NCBI GenBank assembly: GCA_950295325.1
Contig: OX485809.1
Coordinates: 3,472,001 to 3,536,000 of the forward strand
Direction: 5' to 3'
Source: Polytrichum commune
Taxonomy: Eukaryota; Streptophyta; Polytrichopsida; Polytrichales; Polytrichaceae
DNA: 64,000 nucleotides
Position 1 is the stretch's first letter. The number at the start of each line of letters is the position of its first letter. A program made the position numbers and the translations under genes. The notes beneath the pieces are model-generated. The model searched no databases. It had not been told where the DNA came from and saw nothing but the letters and a program-made list of their open reading frames with translations. Below, one piece after another: positions 37,569 to 49,341 of this stretch.

Positions 37569-38534
37569 CTATCTAATCCCCCCCCCCTTGTCCTCCAATG
37601 CCCCAATTTTGAACAATATCTTCATGTTTGGATCAAATTTGCGGAACTTCGTTCGAGGTGCATGTGTTGATGTTGCAGCTTGTGCAATAATAATGCCCTC
37701 TGCATAGATAGGGAGCACCGACTCCTTGGGAGGGGATGCCACCAACTCCATCATCATGCTAACAACGTGCACAAACATTTTTATTACATTGGGAAATGAT
37801 CATAATCGAAGCACTTCCATGTATTTTTAAAAAGCAATTAAATTGAGGCTAAACTCACTCAAACGGGATGTTCTTGTGACCTTCCAAGGAGGTTCCTCAT
37901 CCTCGTATGTTGGAGGAGGTTGTGATACAAGACCCGCTCCGGGTTGTTGTGAAAATGACTCACAAAGTGATTGTAACGTTTCCTTGAAAATGTGGTCATA
38001 TTGCTTCGTAAACAACAAGATGGCGTCCACTTTGCAGCATGCATGGATAGAGGCGCTTACACATCACACCCCAATGAATATCACAAAGAAAAAAGAAAAA
38101 GAATTAAACATGGAGGTGTTATAAAAACCAACCCTTGAAAATGGTGACATCCACAACGATCGATCCCGGTGTTGTTAATGCCTCAATAAGTAAATTGTGT
38201 GGACCAACCTATACAATACTTTCCATGATCATCCACAACATACACATACAAAACTTTATCGTCTTCTCTAAAAGCCATTAACAAGTTCATTTTCAAGAAG
38301 TTGGACATCCACTTCAAGAATTGGACGAATCAATGGCAATGAAACCAAATGGCATATGGGGACCGAGAGGCATGGTTTTCCAAATGGTCTAATACGCAAG
38401 CCATAAATAACTATGAAGTTTGTATTTAAGCCTAATGCAAGGCTGTGAATATCACCATCCGATTCATCCATAGACTCTTGGGACTCGTCATAATTGGAGT
38501 CACTAATAACCACATGTTGCAAAATGATGTTCAA
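37569..38534 (-). pseudogene. Decayed mobile-element protein, methyltransferase-like C-terminal part
   Basis: Coherent protein segments in shifting minus-strand frames read in order ISDSNYDESQESMDESDGDI, FIVIYGLRIRPFGKP, IRPILEVDVQLLENELVN, then (shifted) FREDDKVLYVYVVDDHGKYC, then (shifted) LIEALTTPGSIVVDVTIFKG, and further on KRLYPCMLQSGRHLVVYEA, then KETLQSLCESF. SIVVDVT and SGRHLVVYEA resemble the nucleotide-binding strand and following helix of SAM-dependent methyltransferases. I infer a degraded transposon-encoded protein. At least three frameshifts are needed. Confidence 0.35.
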
Positions 38535-39630
38535 ACAATATCAAACCCCGTATCCCAAACATTGATATTGACAATCATTGTTCACAATCTAGAAATTGTA
38601 TTGGATTTGGATAATATAATATAATTAAAAATCTAAAACTCAAAATTCCTAAACTAATTAGCAAACCAATTTAAGACCTATTTGCACATCCACAATTACA
38701 AGAGGCCATGGGAGGGGGGCTAATATGGTCACCCCCAATAACACCACACTTGCATATCTATGCTAAATTCTTGGAATTAGTTATGGTAGATACCTATACA
38801 GTCACAGGGGGTGGGTTGGGTTGGGGGGGGGGGGGGGGCAATGTGGTCACAAACGTAGAACAAAAAGAATTTATTCGAACTCATATATGAATCAAGTTTG
38901 AGAAAAAAAACATAATTGCAAAGTGATATGAGCCACCAACCCAAAATCGTAGTGCACAAGGCTTGAAATCAAAGGCTTCGATAAAAGGGACTACATGTAC
39001 TGAGGTTTGATACACATTGGCAAGCACATACCACATGAGGGCATGAAGGAGGAGGTTGCATGGTCTCGGGGGGTTCACTGGCGAAAATCATAGAACAACG
39101 TGCGATAAAAAATAGGGTCCAATACATTCATTGTAGATAAATTTTATAAAAAATGTACATGTAAAACAAGGGGTTTTAAAGTAGTGAAACATGTTTACAT
39201 GTAAAATACCATCACATATGATTTTTTCAGGCTTTTTACATGTGAAATACCATCACCTTATAATCTTTTCTACAAGGTAAATACCCCCCCCCCCCCAATA
39301 AATTGGTCCCGAACGCACGTGTATGCAAAATATAAGAGGGAGTGAACCCCCCGAGTGCATGGTTGGGCAAGACTTGAGCTCAAACATGAATTATCATTTG
39401 CAAAAGAATGGGGATCACAACTGCACAAAATGGATCGGTATTACACTCTCTCCATTTGTGGTTAGCAGAGAACCACTAGAAAATCTAGGGTCCATTGGAA
39501 GGTTTGTCATGCCTCTCCCACGTGTCTTGTTATTTGTCACACCAAATTAAGTTGCATATGTTCAATCTCAATCGCCTATCATTTATCATGCATGTATCCA
39601 TTGGAGTGTTCACAACCACCCTATGTCCAT
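38535..39630. other. Spacer with G16 and C13 tracts
   Basis: Holds a run of 16 G at 38823-38838 and of 13 C at 39284-39296, plus AT-rich sequence repeating ACATGTAAAA and ATACCATCAC words (39150-39260). No gene is seen. Confidence 0.45.
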
Positions 39631-39639
39631 TGGACTTTG

Positions 39640-40615
39640 TTGTGAATCACTAATGTAGCTCTCCAATTTGTGGCTAATGAGGTGTTCAAAGCCCCTACTG
39701 CGAAGAATTTTGCGATTGTTATGGTTGCTAGTAAGTAATTCTTAGTTGATTACATTCTCAAATCTCCGCTCCTTGGAGAAAATAACCATCTCCATGATGC
39801 TTCCTTCGAGATTCTCATGGACAAATTCTTTACTTTGGCCTTTCCTAACATGAACTTCGTGGCAATTTCTAAGCATTGAATTCGTAGTGGGATGGGTTCC
39901 ATGGATAGTATAATGGCCCTGAAATGCCATTTTGGGTTCAAATGTGTTTATGATACTCAATTTCTAAGGCAATCCAAAGACAAGGTTCAAAATGTCCATG
40001 GATTTTGTTGGAAATGAAGTCGATCTTGTGAGGCACATGTAGAGTGAAGGCGACATGAGGGAATGCATGGATCATGGTTGACCATGACAAGCGATTTCGC
40101 GATTGAACTATGATGGCATGTCATGTCTATGACAACAAACATTGCAAGATTCTCACCAAAGCCTACTGTGTTATGCAAGTGCAGGATGCCTAGGCTCAAA
40201 TTGCTTTTGGAAAAACCTAAATGATGTCATTATAGACAATGGTATCCCCAATGTTAACTTCAAGATGTTCATGTTGGATAGTGCACATGCAAATTGGATT
40301 CGTGTGAGGAAGATTTGTGGTGATGGTGATCTGTGTGTGCCTATGTAGGGTTGTGAATGTACATGCCCTTTCCATTGGTATGCCAATCTAGATAAAAGAA
40401 CACAAAAACACATCATTTTTTCTTCGTAGCATCATCACAAACAACTCTACAAGGAATACAGAGACGCCAAGAGTATAAAGGACACGGATGTCAAATACCA
40501 TGTGGCTTGTGTTTGGTGGTTGTCCTCAAGTGCGACCACATAGGAGGGCATCTACAACTTGTTTGAATGATTGGGGTTTTGGCATTATCATTATAGACAA
40601 TGGGGAGAACATGTG
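39640..40615 (+). pseudogene. Decayed transposase-like protein
   Basis: Plus-strand segments, in order with frame changes and stops: EVFKAPTAKNFAIVMVASK, SFEILMDKFFTLAFPNMNF, MALKCHFGFKCVYDTQFLR, then LNDVIIDNGIPNVNFKMFML continuing DSAHANWIRVRKICGDGD, CTCPFHWYANLDKRTQKHI, KEYRDAKSIKDTDVKYHVAC, and WLGFWHYHYRQW in a degraded form. PNVNFKMFMLDSAHANWIRV with CTCPFHW resembles a plant element-encoded transposase-like family that I know only as uncharacterised proteins. The superfamily is uncertain. At least four stops or shifts show it is dead. Confidence 0.5.
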
Positions 40616-41580
40616 CTTATTATAAGTTTTTGATTTCTAGTTTTTATCTATATTCTCTCAATGTTTGTATAATAGTCTCGTTGTATTGGACTCTTACATT
40701 TTTTTCTTTTTAATATGTCGTGCAATCTCTCTAAAATATTGCACCCTAAATTTATAGACCAATTATATTCCAGTTCATACTTAATTTAGCCTCTTATAAG
40801 ATTAAAAAAATCCTCGCTACTCACATGTCACTGCTCACCACTCACATGCTAGTTTCCCTCCTTCCCATACATCATGTGCATCTCCTCGTGTCTAATCTTC
40901 CAAGTGCACCAATTCATCTCATCTCTAGGAATAGCTCAAAATTATGCATATTTGAATTATGTACAATGTGTGTTCATTAATATAAACTATTTCTTTCTAC
41001 ATGTTTTTCCCCTTCCTTTGTGGTTTTTAGAACCACTTTGTAATAATATATCCATGGAATGGCACGGGCCAACCAACATATAATAAGTTTGGTAAGTTTT
41101 AATGAATTGATTCATATTTCATGATGAGTGTTCACTTTCATTAAATGTAGTGTATCTTGATGCTATTGGACCACACGTAAAATATGATAATAATGTTTGA
41201 TGATTTTGGACATCGTTTCATCGGACATGGCTTTTGGTGTTTTTGGAGGCTTTCATCAACAATGAGATGTTGCAACAACTAAACGTCACACTCCAAACAC
41301 ATTATGCATTGTGCTCATGTGGCCAATACTCTTCCCACAATCAAATCCACAACCACACTTCACTCTCAAATCCACAAGATCGTGCACTCCAACTACATTA
41401 GGTCCGTGTTGCTTGCTTTGTTGTAATTTAATCAAAGACCATAGAGCCTACATTGCTTGCTTTAACTTATAGGTAATATAATGAAAGGCCAAATAAAAAT
41501 TGACCTCAAGGCTAGAGGCTTCCAAGCAAACACAAAACAAAGAGGAACTAATGAACAACGAGAAGGCAAAGAATGTGAAA
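40616..41580. other. AT-rich spacer, nothing recognised
   Basis: No supported gene or bounded element. Confidence 0.35.
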
Positions 41581-41634
41581 TGAGGAGGCAAGAAATTGAG
41601 AAGTTGAGAAGTTGAAAACCACAAAGTGCGAAAA

Positions 41635-41860
41635 AATTCATGAAATTGGTTTCATAAATTCATGAAATGGATAGAGGTAAAGGTCCACTATCATGAAATT
41701 AAGGTGTGCCACATGTCAAGTCAGTTTAGAAGAATCATGAACTAATTTACAAGGTTCATGAAATTGGTAGAACACTATTATAACATTGGTTGGGAATGTT
41801 CATGAACTAGATTGGAACCTTCATGAAATCGACTGTGCACTTTCGTGAAGTCATCTTACC
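41635..41860. repeat. Degenerate minisatellite with a palindromic TTCATGAA core
   Basis: About eight loosely spaced repeats of TTCATGAAATTGG or GTTCATGAACTAG. The core TTCATGAA is its own reverse complement. Spacing is 25-60 bp. Confidence 0.6.
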
Positions 41861-42162
41861 AAAGCGTCATAAGGAAAACAAAGTGGTGGAAATTATTTTG
41901 AATCCATGACATCATGATACATGTAGCGGAAGTCAATAAAACATGTGCAATGAAGATATGTTGTTTGGGATTGCACATTTTACCTATCATGCATATCATA
42001 ATGTTTGATTATAACAACACCTTATGAGAGAATGTGCATGGAATCAAAGAGCAAAGCACAACCAAGGTCGAAGAAAAACAAAAGGAGGAAGCTCCCCATG
42101 GCCATTGAAGAGCGGATCATGGAGGAACATGAGTAGGAGACGACGAAAGCCTGGAAATCGAA

Positions 42163-42290
42163 GGGGGGGGGGGGGTGATTTAAAGGCGAACCCTCAACCC
42201 CGCTAAGAACCCCCCCCCCCCAACCTCAAGACCCCCAACGAAGACCCCATCTGAAGACCCTAGCCCAAGACCCTAGCCCAAGAACACCAC
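42163..42290. repeat. G13 and C12 tracts with a short GACCCTAGCCCAA repeat
   Basis: A G run at 42163-42175, a C run at 42210-42221, then AGACCC-rich units, two of which read GACCCTAGCCCAA. The G and C runs could pair as a hairpin stem in one strand. Confidence 0.75.
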
Positions 42291-42599
42291 CAAAGACCTA
42301 TGTCTTGGGAAATGATGAAGACCTAGTATTCAAACTTAGGACTTAGAAAATCTTAGAAAGTAGTTGAGAACAACTACATTAACCATCATATGTTAGTGGA
42401 AATATACATTAAGAAGTTGTTAGAGCCACATCTTTAAAACAAAAATTTGTTTATACTAAATATAGGTTTCAATGACATCACATTGTTATATTTAATAAAT
42501 ACGAAAATCAGTTGAAATAAGGTCATTTTAGGATATTACAAACTATAAAAAGGGGAATTAAAATACCCTATTACATTTCGTTCGACCTTGAACTATTTA

Positions 42600-43210
42600 C
42601 ATGAAGTGTCACAAAGGTCTTGATATATGTGAGAAACCACATGGGACTTGGAATTTAGAATTGGACACTTAGCATGACACTTGAAACTCGGCACATAGAT
42701 TCTCAAGATTTTTATTTAAAAATTTGAGAGCTCCGATTTGAGTCTTTCAATTAAAATTTACTTAGAACTTGAAGGCTCGAGGGTTGAGCCTTCTCATGGA
42801 TATGCAAGATAGGACCAAGGAAATAAAGAAATTTGAAAACTTTGTCAAGATGTGTGAGAAGAGAAATACCTTTGATATTTTGATATTTAGACACATGAGA
42901 TTGATATTTAGACATTTTGTAGAGCTTGGAACATTTGAATCATAAGATATTCATTGAAGGCATATTAACTTCTCGGAATTTGAAGAACGGTCAAACTTGG
43001 AAGCTCAAAAATACTTAGAATAACATTTGGAACGGGTGCTCAAGTACGAGAATAACTCGAAGTTCTAAATGAAGGTTGGAAGATTTGTGAATTTGGGTAC
43101 TTGAGGATTTAAATTGGAATTTGAGAACTCGAGCACTTCAACAAATGTGAGAGTTGACACTTAAAGAGTACTTGAAAACTTATTATGCATGCTTGGAACT
43201 TTTTCTTTTC
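42600..43210. repeat. Cryptically simple region rich in ACTTGGAA/ACTTGAA words
   Basis: Words of the form ACTTGGAA, ACTTGAAAA, ACTTAGAA and CTCGAG recur many times per 100 bp without a fixed period. No coding frame survives. It may be a decayed minisatellite. Confidence 0.4.
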
Positions 43211-44484
43211 TTTACGTGGATATTGGAGACTTAAAAGAATGATATAGGAAATCTAATTAGGACAAAGTGAAAATCATCATTGGAAAGGAGATTCAAGGGT
43301 GGAAGATGATTCATACGAGGCCGCCAAGTAGGCCAAATCATAAGGGTCCTCAATCAAATCAAGTAGAATTAATCACTGATAAATAAAGGAGTAAACCCAC
43401 TGATCACATTTGGTAACTCATGAAAGAATTCAAATTGAGGTCTTTCATCAACAGACTTGATATATAGGAGGATTTTCCACTTAGTTCATGCAAGTTGTAA
43501 GGAGGGTGAGGGATCACTTAGCTTTAATGTATTTGATAATAATATTGGAAGACCAAATCCTAGTTCTATCATAAAGACATCTAACTTTGACATTAAGATT
43601 TTAGGGGAACATAGGCTTATAAAAACAATCGAGCACCTACTACTTAGGAGTATTAAAATTAACCTTTGATAACCCATTCAACTAAGAGGAAATCTTACCC
43701 CTTGTAATTGATTGTGCGTATTTCTACCTTCATGGATTTTTGAAATTTGTGAAGTCTAATTCTGATAGGGGTGATGTTCATGAAATTAGTCAACAACATG
43801 TTACACCGTCTAAAGCTGAGGGTAGAAGGTGACCTCGACACTAGTGTGATATGCTCCAAATGCATATGACGTTGCCATGGATTTCAAATGTAAATGCTTG
43901 GAATTGGGAGGATCAAACTTTGTTTGCAATCAATATATGAGTAAAATAATCATTATATAAAATAAAAAGGGATTACAATCTTTAGAGACAAGCATTATAA
44001 AAAATAAATATTGGATAAAAATGGATATGATTTCAAAAGATTTTTTGACAATATATAATTTTTCAATATATGAGATGTTTAACCATATGTAATATAATTG
44101 ATTGGGCGTAGCAACTTCATATACCACAAATAGAATAGATTATAACAAAACAAGTTTTACACTAAGTAAATTTTAAACTAATTTTTTTCCGTTTTTGTTT
44201 CAAGAGAGAGACAATCTCCCACAATTGGAAGCTAGAGAGAGAGGGCTTGGGTTTCTCTCCAAATCATTACAATGTAACATGTCACCATATGTGGTGGAAT
44301 TCATGTTATATTGATTCTAGATTTAGGGTACTTGGTTTGATAGTTCCATGTTTGCATCATCATCAATATGGGAATGTATGTGTCGCGGAGGACAATAATA
44401 TTGATCTTGTAAGCATTTTTGTGGTTGTAATTCATGTGAGTCTAAAATGGACATTGATTGTGAGAAATGGGCCAAACCTTCTAA

Positions 44485-44986
44485 GGGCCACTTCACACAC
44501 GAGACTGAGAGCCCGTGACCATTACACTTCAAGCACTCTCATTGGTGGAAAAGGCGGAGCCGGTCCAAGTTCGCTACTTCACACAACGCTTGAGGGACCA
44601 CCGGAGTAGGTGAATGCAAGATGGATGTAAAGTCTACATGGATTCCTACATGGCATCAAATGAATCATGTTTCATGGTCACTTGGACTATTCTCATAAAC
44701 CACCTCTTCGAGGTAGGCCTAACACAAAAGCGGGAGACCATGGCACTCCGAACACTCACAACGATTGATGTATTCTATTTTATCATGTACGAGGACCCAC
44801 GTAAATAGAAACCCATCAAAACAACATTTGGTTGAGGACCCGGTCACATATGGCTTCGCACTACACTTGAGGATCCGTGACCACACTACATGATTTTGGA
44901 GGTGTCTTGGGACGGCCTTTGGACACTTGCTTTTGGGCTCTCACAATTTCATGGTCATGGCTCTTGGCTCGTGTGTAAAGTGGCCC
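44485..44986. mobile_element. Family B MITE, full length (502 bp), PIF/Harbinger type
   Basis: Inverted ends of about 38 bp start GGGCCACTTCACACACGAGA and finish GGCTCGTGTGTAAAGTGGCCC. Flanking TAA at 44482-44484 and 44987-44989 is the 3-bp duplication typical of PIF/Harbinger (Tourist-like) elements. It encodes nothing credible. Confidence 0.92.
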
Positions 44987-45294
44987 TAAGATATAGCATG
45001 TCTCGTTCATTTTATACGTAAATCTAGGGTCGTTGTACATTGATAACCATTTATGAAAAGGGCTCATTTCAGGCTCACACACAAGTCACGTACCCTAGTG
45101 AAGACATGTACAAGGTGGCAAGGGATTTGTGTTGAAGGACTTGAAGGAATGGGGAAATATTATAGCTCTAAAATTCTCTGCCTACAATACCAAAGTGTTA
45201 GTGCAATTTGTGTAATAGAATTGACCAAAAAGTGCCCAAGTGGGGACCGACCAATAGGGGTCTAAACCCCACATATGTTGCCCTTTCATATCTA

Positions 45295-45903
45295 CAGTCT
45301 ACCCTCTATAAATGTTAACCCTTGGGAGTGGATCAAAGTTAACATTTATAGAGGTGTTAACAATTAACAATTATAAAATTACTTTTTTGAGCAATATACA
45401 AATCTTAACATTTATAAATATAAGAAATTGTGAAGAGTCCTTGTGAGAGAATACCATTCATAAAATTGCAAACCCAATCAAAACTTTATTCAATATCAAG
45501 TTTACAAATCACGGGTGAAGTATGAATCAATGGTTCTTTGGTGAGATTCATTTGCATGCACAACTTGCAAATATTTCTCAATCTGCACCAACAAACCCAC
45601 ATACTTGGACACATCACATGAACGTGATTCCATGTACCTTCTAATGGTACCAAAACTAGATTGCAAGTCACTATAAGATGGAATGGGTTCCACCTCACTG
45701 GATGTGTAGTTTTTATCATCCATATTATGGTTGTATTTCATTTGTTAACATTTATAGAGTCAAATTTACAAAGAAGGGAGTACCATTTTGTTAACAGTTA
45801 ACACGTTTAACATTCATAGTGTGCAATATGTGGGGAGTAGAAGAAAGTTAACATTTAGAGAGGGTTAACACTTATAGGTGTAACATTTATAGAGGGTGGA
45901 CTG
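45295..45903 (-). mobile_element. Internally deleted pogo-like (Tc1/mariner) element, copy 1, 609 bp
   Basis: Ends CAGTCTACCCTCTATAAATG and CATTTATAGAGGGTGGACTG are inverted repeats beginning CAGT, flanked by TA on both sides (45293-45294, 45904-45905). Subterminal GTTAACATTTATAGAG words repeat near both ends. A minus-strand frame at 45741-45502 keeps the transposase C-terminus: PSYSDLQSSFGTIRRYMESR, VGLLVQIEKYLQVV, then RTIDSYF. The catalytic DDE region is absent. Confidence 0.9.
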
Positions 45904-46053
45904 TATGTCTCCCCTTAAAATATCCCAAAACGAACCGGGGTAGAAACTAACTCATACGAGGACTAATCTTGGCAAAGAAAATCTTCATGCCTAGGTGTGG
46001 ACTATTATGGAGTCCTAAGCTTCAACGACCACCTCTGAAGCAACAACAGTGTC

Positions 46054-46212
46054 GAAGCCTTGAGCCATGCCACACAAATTGACCAGTACCAGAACATGGA
46101 TTTCGCATTGTGGGACGATCCATACGTAGTCTTGGATCAATACTTGGATAGAGAAGGGCTCGAGGAACTAATCTTGAAAGAGGACAATGTTTCTGACAAC
46201 GATTTGTCATAA
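46054..46212 (+). pseudogene. Decayed element-protein fragment
   Basis: An open frame of 52 codons ends in TAA: EALSHATQIDQYQNMDFALW, DDPYVVLDQYLDREGLEELI, LKEDNVSDNDLS. It is clearly protein-like and acidic at the end; a stop lies a few codons upstream. Its family is not recognised. The overlapping minus-strand frame (46222-46022) is less protein-like. Confidence 0.35.
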
Positions 46213-46599
46213 AGGACCTCATGGATTTATGTCTTCGATGATTTTCAGTAGAAAAATATAAACAAATATTTTAAAATGTATTTCATAATGCCGCCTCCGA
46301 CCTCTAGAATAAAAAATGCAACACTAAACATAGTACATGCGGATTGTGGCAAAATGTAGGCGTTTAAGAGTTTAAGAATCTCATCAATTGGAGTTTCATC
46401 CTTGCCTACTTGCTTTGGAGGCAATCACGGAGTTGAAGTTGCCGAATGTTTGCAAGCTTGCCGAAGTTGTCGAATGCTTGATGAACTTCTTGAATGTTTG
46501 TTGACATTGCTAACTTTCAATGCTTGCACCCACAACCCTATCCCTTGCACCACATGTTTGACCTATGAGCTTGTTTGAATTGAATAATTTGTATGAAGG

Positions 46600-47060
46600 C
46601 GTTGTGCCAACCATGATTATGTGCCACTTGAACAAAATATCATCGAACTCCTATGTGATTTCATTGTAAGTACCATAATCATCTACATGTACGTCGCCAA
46701 ATCCATGATTGTATGAATATTGTTGTTGTTGGTATATTGGTATTGTGGATGTAACAAAGTTGTAACTCAAACTGTTGCCAAAATTTTAAAGTCTTGGCCT
46801 AACTACATCCCCACTGTCAGAAACATCAGTTAGTGTGGGACCATTGGGTTTTTTCCATTTATGTTGGGTGTCGACCCAACATAGACATTGTAAGCCAAAA
46901 AGCTCAAAATTCCAACAAGGACCACGCATGTGTGATGGGACCTGCTAGAAGTGTTACCTAGAGGACATGTACAAGGCTAATATGGGGTTAAGCTCCTTAC
47001 ATGTACGACAAAGTGCAAGGAGGTCCGACTTTACGTTTTTACTCAAACAAGGGGTGAACT
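46600..47060 (-). pseudogene. Decayed element-protein fragment
   Basis: On the minus strand the segments DLLALCRTCKELNPILALYM, SHMRGPCWNFELFGLQCL, WVDTQHKWKKPNGPTLTDVS, DSGDVVRP and YSYNHGFGDVHVDDYGTYNE share one frame interrupted by three or four stops. Family not recognised. It lies between the two pogo-like copies. Confidence 0.4.
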
Positions 47061-47433
47061 ATGTATTTGTTGCCATGTTGGACCGAAGACTTTATGGTCA
47101 ACTCTAATGTGCCATTAAACACATGTTACGATTCCCACGTGAATGCATAATCCATGCAACCTCCATTGATCAAATTTAACTTTAATTTTACATTATATAT
47201 ATGATGGAATTGAAATAATATATTTACAATTTATGTATATCTAATGCATTTGAGAAGTATATTATTGTAAGACATTACCATTTTTTATTATATGAGCTAG
47301 AAATATCAATATCTAATCATCAACCCCTCCGTACAACACCTTGAGGTCCATAATGAATTACAAATTAACATGGACAACATTCGTACTATAGGAAGAGCTT
47401 ACATGCCAAATTCACAAGCAAAGTGCTAAGAAA

Positions 47434-47436
<3 letters not shown>

Positions 47437-47464
<28 letters not shown>
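47437..47464. repeat. TA dinucleotide microsatellite
   Basis: About 14 TA units. Confidence 0.9.
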
Positions 47465-47468
<4 letters not shown>

Positions 47469-47761
47469 GACAGAGAGAGTTTTGCACAAAACAATCCACA
47501 ATTTCTAGGAATGTCCATAATCTAAGGACAACATTTTTCTTTAGACAAAACACAAACAAAAGACAAAATAAACACTTGGAAAAGTCTAGAAATAAAATAA
47601 TGGTACGTAGTTGGCAACACGTATCAAAATAGCCAAGGTACTATAGTGCTATGGTGGTTATTGGTACCTTAGCAAGTTTAACAAGGTTCAATAGATTGTC
47701 CCATTGGATACATCAATAGAATTTATATACTTAAACAAACAATGGGAATCTCAATACACTA

Positions 47762-48478
47762 CAGTCTACCCTCTATAAATGTTAACCCTCGGGAGTGGAT
47801 CAAAGTTAACATTTATAGAGGTGTTAACAATTATAAAATTATAAAATTACTTTTTTGAGCAATATACAAATCTTAACATTTATAAATATAAGTAATTGTG
47901 AAGAGTCCTTGTGAGAGAATACCATTCATAAAATTGCAAACCCAATCAAAACTTTATTCAATATCAAGTTTACAAATCACAGGCCGGGTGAAGTATGAAT
48001 CAATGGTTCTTTGGTGAGATTCATCTACATGCACAACTTGCAAATATTTCTCAATCTGCACCAACAAACCCACATACTTGGACACATCATATGAACGTGA
48101 TTCCATGTACCTTCCAATGGTACCAAAACTAGATTGCAAGTCACTATAAGATGGAATGGGTTCCACCTCACACTCCTCTCCCTCACAATCATCATCTGAG
48201 ACATTAGAAGTCCCACCAATAGAGCCTAAAACATCCCATACATCCTCTTCGGTGAGAGAGAGAGGAATGTAACTGAATGTGTAGTTTTTATCATCCATAT
48301 TATGGTTGTATTTCATTCGTTAACATTTATAGAGTCAAATTTACAAAGAAGGGAGTACCATTTTGTTAACAGTTAACACGTTTAACATTTATAGTGTGCA
48401 ATATGTGGGGAGTAGAAGAAAGTTAACATTTAGAGAGGGTTAACACTTATAGGTGTAACAATTACAGAGGGTGGACTG
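47762..48478 (-). mobile_element. Internally deleted pogo-like element, copy 2, 717 bp
   Basis: Same CAGTCTACCCTCTATAAATG end and TA flanks (47760-47761, 48479-48480), same orientation as copy 1 and very similar throughout. The minus-strand frame 48316-47954 (120 codons) is longer: after MKYNHNMDDKNYTFSYIPLS it has LTEEDVWDVLGSIGG and an acidic stretch (DDDCEGEE) lost from copy 1, then the same SSFGTIGRYMESR ... RTIDSYF tail. This is the C-terminal tail of pogo/CENP-B-like transposases. The frame is intact, but the DNA-binding and catalytic parts are gone. Confidence 0.92.
47954..48316 (-). CDS. Pogo-like transposase C-terminal remnant, 120 codons
   Basis: An open frame inside the 717-bp element. 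LTEEDVWDVLG followed by an acidic linker and then a helix YVGLLVQIEKYLQVV and RTIDSYF fits the end of pogo-family transposases, where a similar SxxDF/SYF tail ends the protein. About 100 codons align with no stop between this and copy 1 apart from one clean in-frame deletion. Probably not expressed by itself; the ATG may be an internal codon exposed by deletion. Confidence 0.6.
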   Translation of the reverse strand: MKYNHNMDDKNYTFSYIPLSLTEEDVWDVLGSIGGTSNVSDDDCEGEECEVEPIPSYSDLQSSFGTIGRYMESRSYDVSKYVGLLVQIEKYLQVVHVDESHQRTIDSYFTRPVICKLDIE

Positions 48479-48504
48479 TACTTCCAAAGCCCCCAAGATA
48501 CTGC

Positions 48505-49002
48505 GAGGTATTTGAGCTTGAAAGTGACGCTTTCAAAAACTTTTTCTATTTCAATCAAGTTGAATACTTGGATTTTTTTTTTAAATATTTCCATTGATCT
48601 AAAAAACTATAAATAGTCTACACAATTTCATTCAAATTCATATGCAATCTACATAGTTTTGCAATCTACATAGTTTTGCAAGATTGTTTTTAAGAAGTGA
48701 GCCTTTTATTATCCACAAAGGGTTCATTGATGTCGGATTGCTAGGTGAGAATCATCACAAAATCAATCTTTTCATGTGAGAGTCTTCTATTACTCTCGAA
48801 GGTGTTGTCCCTCTTTGTGAATCACTTCCTGTACCACCTCATTGAGCAAATAGGTTCACAATTATCGATTGTGTTTGGCCAAGTTGGTGCTCAACTTGAA
48901 GCGTTCTTGCACCACTACTCACTACGAATGGTCAAAGTGCTGTTATTTTGTATTTGATTAGTTGCTATCAATAATGACTAACTCGATGGCATTCTTGCAC
49001 TC
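48505..49002 (+). repeat. Dispersed repeat E, second copy, left part
   Basis: Homologous to 20925-21412 (see there) but without the 950-bp insertion. A small tandem duplication GCAATCTACATAGTTTT lies at 48632-48670. Confidence 0.65.
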
Positions 49003-49341
49003 GGGTTGGATCACACATGAGATTGAAAGCATGTGACCATTGCATTCTAAAATCTCTTATTGGTCGAAAAGGCCGAGATTGCCAAAGTTCCCTTTACACT
49101 AGAAGGTGAATGCATAAGGGCCTAAAGAAACTATCATGAATGAAAAGTCTACATGGATTCCTACATGGGCACACCATAAATAATGTTTCATGGTATGCTT
49201 GAATTTGCATGAAGCCCACCTCCTAGAAGTAGGCCTGACACAAATCCTAGCAAACCGTGTTAGTGGTACGGCCTCTAGATGAGAACCAAGGGCCCTCACA
49301 AGTACATGGTCACAACCCTTGGCTTGTGTGTGTTGTGGCCC
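49003..49341. mobile_element. Family B MITE, shortened, inserted in repeat E
   Basis: The left end GGGTTGGATCACACATGAGA and right end GGCTTGTGTGTGTTGTGGCCC are diverged family B ends. The empty site at about 22410-22420 (GCACTCACTTG) shows the boundary precisely: GCACTC then element then TCACTT. Confidence 0.7.
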
